Assembly (NCBI RefSeq): GCF_049532965.1
Contig: NZ_CP186694.1
Coordinates: forward strand, 4,712,001-4,776,000
DNA: 64,000 nt
Reading direction: 5' to 3'
From: Roseateles sp049532965
GTDB taxonomy: Bacteria; Pseudomonadota; Gammaproteobacteria; Burkholderiales; Burkholderiaceae_C
The notes under the pieces are model-generated. The model saw only the letters and a program-made list of their open reading frames with translations, had not been told where the DNA came from and did no database searches. Position 1 is the first letter of the stretch. Every line of letters starts with the position of its first letter. A program made the translations under genes and the position numbers. This document shows positions 60,839 to 64,000 of the stretch, in pieces.

Positions 60839-61567
60839 ATGAACCCGCACCGCCGCCATCTCGTCCGTCACACCGCGTTGCTTGCCGCGCTGCTCGCCGT
60901 CGGCGTACCGTCGCTCGCCCAGGGCCCCAGGCAGAACCTGCAGGTCGAGTTGCGTTGGGTCGAGTCCGAGCTCAGCGGCTCGACGGTCGCGGGCATTCGC
61001 GACGGCAGCACGGTGGTCAGCACCGGCGGCAGCGTGTCGGCGCGCGGCGGCGTGACGCTCTCCACCGAGAACCGCGAGCAACGCCAGCAGTTGTTCCCAC
61101 GCGTGCTGGTGCTCAACGGCTCGCAAGCGTCCTTCACGATGATCGAGTCGACGCCGATCCAATGGGCCGACGTGGCGCTGGACCGCCAGCCAGGCGACCC
61201 GCGTGACCGGGTCATCGTCCTCCCCCGCCAGGGTATGGCCGAACGCGTGCGGGGCATCGTCGTGCGGCCGAACTGGCCCGGCGGGCGCAGTCCGGTGAAC
61301 GTGGAGGTGCGCGCCACCGACCAGTCCCAGATGCCACCCGGCGCGCAGGGCGGCTATGGCAATCCCCAGGGTGGCTACGGCACCCACGCGGATTCGCGCC
61401 CCAGCACCGACGTCCTCAGCACCGTTCAAGCCCCCCTGGGCGTCTGGGTGACGATCGCGCGAACCGGCAGCGTGTCGACGAGTGCAGGCCGCAACGTCTA
61501 CAGCACCCGCGACGCGGAAGTGCAGCGGCTGCGGGAACTTCAACTGCGGGTGGACGTGGCGCCCTGA
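60839..61567 (+). CDS. Exported protein of unknown function
   Basis: 242 residues. Signal peptide (RHTALLAALLAVGVPSLAQG, cleavage near residue 29). The first half is beta-rich with QNLQVELRWVESEL and TVVSTGGSVSARGGVTLST. A central Gly/Gln/Tyr-rich segment (PPGAQGGYGNPQGGYG) separates it from the C-terminal strand LSTVQAPLGVWVTIARTG. The repeating strand pattern recalls secretin/PilQ N-domain-like proteins, but no motif settles it. Cytoplasmic partners or operon mates are absent. Confidence 0.65.
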   Translation: MNPHRRHLVRHTALLAALLAVGVPSLAQGPRQNLQVELRWVESELSGSTVAGIRDGSTVVSTGGSVSARGGVTLSTENREQRQQLFPRVLVLNGSQASFTMIESTPIQWADVALDRQPGDPRDRVIVLPRQGMAERVRGIVVRPNWPGGRSPVNVEVRATDQSQMPPGAQGGYGNPQGGYGTHADSRPSTDVLSTVQAPLGVWVTIARTGSVSTSAGRNVYSTRDAEVQRLRELQLRVDVAP

Positions 61568-61682
61568 GTGCCAAGGTGGATCTACAGAGGTCCTTGAAAA
61601 CGTCGGACTTCGGTTGATTGGTATCTCACTGGTGTTAATTTCCCGTCCGATCCGCTAAGCTGCGGCGTCCTTGGAGGCCCGC

Positions 61683-63014
61683 ATGTCCGTTCGAGTCCTG
61701 TTCCGCACCCTCTTCGCACTGGCCGTGGCATGTGTCGCTGCCACTTCGGCCGCAGCGACGCCGACCGCTGAAGGGAAGACCGCTGAAGGGAAGATCGAAT
61801 GGCCCGGTTATGCGCTGTTCAGCGGAAAGCCGGTGGAGTTCGAGCGCACGGGCGGGAAGATCGTCGGCGTCTATGTCCCGAACTGGGAGCCGGAGACGCT
61901 GCTGGACCGCGTGCCGCCGCAGAACCTGACGCATGTGCTCTACGCCTTCCTGCGCCTGTGCGGCCCGGGCCAGCTTGAGAAGGACGCGGCCAAATGCGTG
62001 GGCAGGAAGGACTTCGAGATCGGCACCGGCCCGGTCGACGAGCGCTTCAACGCCGCCTTCGAGCGCTACAAGCAACGCGCGCCGCACCTGAAGATCGTCG
62101 CATCCGTCGGGGGCTGGGGCGGATCGGATCCGATCTTCCATCTGGCGGGCGATCCCGCGAAACGCGCCGTGTTTGCGGCTTCGGCGCAGCGCTTCCTGCG
62201 CGAGCATGCCGCCTTCGATGGCATCGACATCGACTGGGAGCATCCCGGCAACAACGGCGCGCCCAATGGCGTGCAACTGGGCAGTCCCCAGGATGGCGAG
62301 CACTACGCGGCGTTGATGACCGACCTGCGCCGCTCGCTGGACGCGTTGACCGCGGAGACCGGGCGGCCGTACCTGCTGACCACCGCGGTGAATCCGATGG
62401 AGAGCATCGTCGGCAAGATCAATTTCAAGGATGCGTCCAAGCCGCTCGATCTCGTCTTCATGATGAGCTACGACTTCTACGGCATGTGGTCGCCGGTGGC
62501 CGGACACCACACGGCGTTGCGCGGCTCGTCGCCGCAGGCGGATGACAGCCTCGAGCGTGCCGTCCGGAACCTGGAGGCGGCCGGCGTGCCGCGCTCGAAG
62601 CTGGTCGCGGGCGTGGCGATGTACGGGCGCGGCTTCACCGGTGTCAGCGAGACGAAGGCCGGCACGGCGAAGACCGGCGCTTATCCCGGTGCCGAGGGCG
62701 CGCAGGGCTACCGCGAGATCGCGGGACGCCTGCTCGACGCGAAGGGCAAGGGACGGCAGGGTTACGAGGCGCGTTGGGATGCGGTCACGCAATCGTGGTC
62801 GCTGTTCAACCCGGCGTTGAAGCTGTGGATGGGTTACGACGACCCGCGCGCCGTGCTGGCCAAGGGCCGGTTCGTGCGGGACCACGGGTTGGCCGGCGTC
62901 TTCGCCTGGGAATTGAGCCAGGACAACGGCGATCTGCTCAATGCGATGAACCGCGGCGTCGGCAACCTGCCGCTGGGGTCAGGTGCGCCGGTACAGAAAG
63001 AACCCCGCCGGTAA
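61683..63014 (+). CDS. Secreted GH18 chitinase
   Basis: 443 residues. Signal peptide (RVLFRTLFALAVACVAATSAAA, cleavage near residue 25), a short linker with the repeated TAEGKTAEGK, then the GH18 barrel. SVGGWGGSDP and the catalytic DGIDIDWEHP (acid Glu186) are intact; MMSYDFYGMW and a late GVFAWELSQDNGDLLNAM complete the family signature. It hydrolyses chitin by substrate-assisted retention. No chitin-binding domain is fused. GGAGG lies 5 nt before ATG 61683. The upstream 115 bp is AT-richer with TTGATT and TTAATT boxes, but spacing is poor. Confidence 0.93.
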   Translation: MSVRVLFRTLFALAVACVAATSAAATPTAEGKTAEGKIEWPGYALFSGKPVEFERTGGKIVGVYVPNWEPETLLDRVPPQNLTHVLYAFLRLCGPGQLEKDAAKCVGRKDFEIGTGPVDERFNAAFERYKQRAPHLKIVASVGGWGGSDPIFHLAGDPAKRAVFAASAQRFLREHAAFDGIDIDWEHPGNNGAPNGVQLGSPQDGEHYAALMTDLRRSLDALTAETGRPYLLTTAVNPMESIVGKINFKDASKPLDLVFMMSYDFYGMWSPVAGHHTALRGSSPQADDSLERAVRNLEAAGVPRSKLVAGVAMYGRGFTGVSETKAGTAKTGAYPGAEGAQGYREIAGRLLDAKGKGRQGYEARWDAVTQSWSLFNPALKLWMGYDDPRAVLAKGRFVRDHGLAGVFAWELSQDNGDLLNAMNRGVGNLPLGSGAPVQKEPRR

Positions 63015-63036
63015 CCCGGCAGGTGCCGCGCGGGCC

Positions 63037-63042
63037 TACCAT
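63037..63042 (+). promoter_or_regulatory. Candidate -10 hexamer before mgsA
   Basis: TACCAT ends 7 nt before the mgsA ATG; only CGCGCCC between, no ribosome site. Leaderless pattern; no -35 recognised. Confidence 0.3.
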
Positions 63043-63049
63043 CGCGCCC

Positions 63050-63514
63050 ATGACCGCATCGACCTTCTCCGATCCCGCCACGGCGGCCACCGTCCCGGCG
63101 CGCCTGCGCATCGCGCTCATCGCGCACGACGGCAAGAAGGACGAGATGGTGTTGCTGGCCACGGAGTTCGCCGCCTTTCTTGGCGGCTGCGAGCTGATCG
63201 CGACGGGCACGACCGGCACGCGGCTGACGGCCGAGGTGGGGCTCTCCGTGGAGCGGATGTTGTCCGGACCGCACGGCGGCGACCTGCAGATCGGCGCCCG
63301 GCTCGCGGTCGGGCTGGTGGACGCGGTGGTGTTCCTGCGCGATCCGATGACGCCGCAGCCGCATGAGCCCGACATCAATGCGTTGGTGCGGGCCTGCGAC
63401 GTTCACAACGTCGCCTGCGCCACCAATGTCGCGAGCGGGCGGCTGATGCTGCGCTCGCTGCAAATGCTGGGTGTGGGCGGGGGTGTGGGCATGGGTGGCG
63501 GCGGGCGGGAGTAG
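63050..63514 (+). CDS. mgsA: Methylglyoxal synthase
   Basis: 154 residues. Converts dihydroxyacetone phosphate to methylglyoxal and phosphate. Signatures: RIALIAHDGKKDEM, TGTTGTRL, LSGPHGGDLQIGARLA and VVFLRDPMTPQPHEPDINALVRACDVHNVACATN, with the catalytic Asp and His in the last two. The N-terminal 17 residues extend beyond the usual start, and the C-terminal tail is an unusual glycine run (GVGGGVGMGGGG). ATG 63050 chosen; a longer in-frame start would overlap the chitinase gene. Confidence 0.93.
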   Translation: MTASTFSDPATAATVPARLRIALIAHDGKKDEMVLLATEFAAFLGGCELIATGTTGTRLTAEVGLSVERMLSGPHGGDLQIGARLAVGLVDAVVFLRDPMTPQPHEPDINALVRACDVHNVACATNVASGRLMLRSLQMLGVGGGVGMGGGGRE

Positions 63515-63573
63515 AGTCGTCTGTCGACGCCGGGGCTCGGTCGAGCGCCCCGGACAACGGCAAGGAGACTCCC

Positions 63574-64000
63574 ATGCAACGACGTTCCCTGATCGCGGGT
63601 GCCGCGGCGCTGAGCGCGTGGTCCCCAATGGCCTCGATGGCGCAGTCGACGACGTCCTCGACCAACACGGCCGCGGCGCGGCCCGCGGACCAGCAGTGGT
63701 TCATCTTTCTCGAGACGGGCCGTCCGTTGCCGGAGGACAAGGCGGCGGTCGCGGCGATGCAGCGCGGGCACCTGGACAACTTCAAGAAGCTGTTCTCCGA
63801 GGGAAAGCTGTTCGCCGCGGGGCCGATGCGCGACCCGTCGCGCGCCAAGCGCGGCATCGTGGTCGTGCAGGCGCCCAGCCGCGAGGCGCTGATGGCGTAC
63901 TTCCAGCCCGACGAGTACATCCGCGAGGGCTACATGATCGTCAACGCGCAGCCGGCGACGGTCCGTCAGGCGCTGAATCACACCGGCATCGATCCGAACG
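63574..64000 (+). CDS. Exported YciI-like protein, 3' end missing
   Basis: 142 codons visible, running off the window. An N-terminal signal with RRSLIAGAAALSAW and an Ala-Gln cleavage site near residue 24 (Arg-Arg suggests a possible Tat route), then a Ser/Thr/Ala linker and a YciI-type ferredoxin-like domain: QQWFIFLETGRPLP, HLDNFKKLFSEGKLFAAGPMRD, IVVVQAPSREALMAYFQPDEY. YciI proteins are usually cytoplasmic; the signal peptide is the odd feature. AAGGAG lies 6 nt before the ATG. Function unknown. Confidence 0.85.
   Translation, partial: MQRRSLIAGAAALSAWSPMASMAQSTTSSTNTAAARPADQQWFIFLETGRPLPEDKAAVAAMQRGHLDNFKKLFSEGKLFAAGPMRDPSRAKRGIVVVQAPSREALMAYFQPDEYIREGYMIVNAQPATVRQALNHTGIDPN

Overview
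The window reads as chromosomal DNA of a high-GC Gram-negative bacterium, most likely a betaproteobacterium of the order Burkholderiales near Roseateles/Mitsuaria/Rubrivivax. This placement is inferred from very GC-rich third codon positions, dense head-to-tail genes with ATGA overlaps, and the gene families present (aryl-polyene pigment genes, tandem YceI proteins with cytochrome b561, PPK2, fused IorAB, GH18 chitinase). I see no rRNA, tRNA, CRISPR array, transposase or prophage. I counted no GC values and ran no database searches.

1-12,680 is the right-hand part of an aryl-polyene/xanthomonadin-type type II fatty-acid-synthase-like cluster. It holds an aromatic ammonia lyase cut by the window edge, a hotdog thioesterase, a LolA-like carrier, an MMPL exporter, a methyltransferase, a DUF3261-type lipoprotein, two ketosynthases flanking an ApeP-like dehydratase and a FabG-like reductase, three small exported proteins, and a closing phosphopantetheinyl transferase. 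Most junctions overlap by a few bases, so the block is probably one translationally coupled operon. 12,694-20,471 is housekeeping: hexose-phosphate mutarotase, PPK2, a LemA/TPM-domain operon, hemE and priA, with DnaA-box-like sites in front of priA.

20,493-25,044 is a signalling island. A response regulator carrying a C-terminal Hpt domain and a response regulator with an N-terminal excisionase-like HTH are divergent from a periplasmic solute-binding protein plus membrane histidine kinase. 25,181-34,930 mixes a YpfJ-type metalloprotein, an S9 peptidase, a degenerate protein-kinase-like membrane protein, an orphan solute-binding protein, a DUF1304 protein, the Rep helicase and an ImmA/IrrE-fold protein that has lost its catalytic glutamate. 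35,020-41,290 has a YhhN protein, a large O-antigen-ligase-like membrane protein and a LytS/LytTR-type two-component operon with a small membrane protein between its genes. 41,472-43,518 is two YceI genes plus cytochrome b561.

44,305-52,220 is the most unusual enzymatic region. A structured leader (14-codon ORF inside a hairpin with a T-run, plus two more perfect dyads) precedes a hybrid sensor kinase. The kinase overlaps a 1357-residue fusion of a GMC oxidoreductase with an alpha/beta hydrolase whose nucleophile elbow shows Cys instead of Ser. A PhoD-like phosphatase follows with a 4-bp overlap. Next come a CYTH-CHAD protein, a possible papain-fold protein, the fused indolepyruvate oxidoreductase and its divergent Lrp/AsnC regulator.

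59,039-59,733 holds what I consider the best candidate for an undescribed system. It is an 89-residue precursor with a textbook double-glycine leader and a Gly-rich GxxxG core (class II microcin/bacteriocin type), followed 2 nt later by a 69-residue membrane protein that fits an immunity role. Upstream lies a comparatively AT-rich, palindrome-rich region. No exporter gene is in the window. The window ends with an EamA transporter, an exported protein of unknown function, a GH18 chitinase, methylglyoxal synthase and a truncated exported YciI-like protein.
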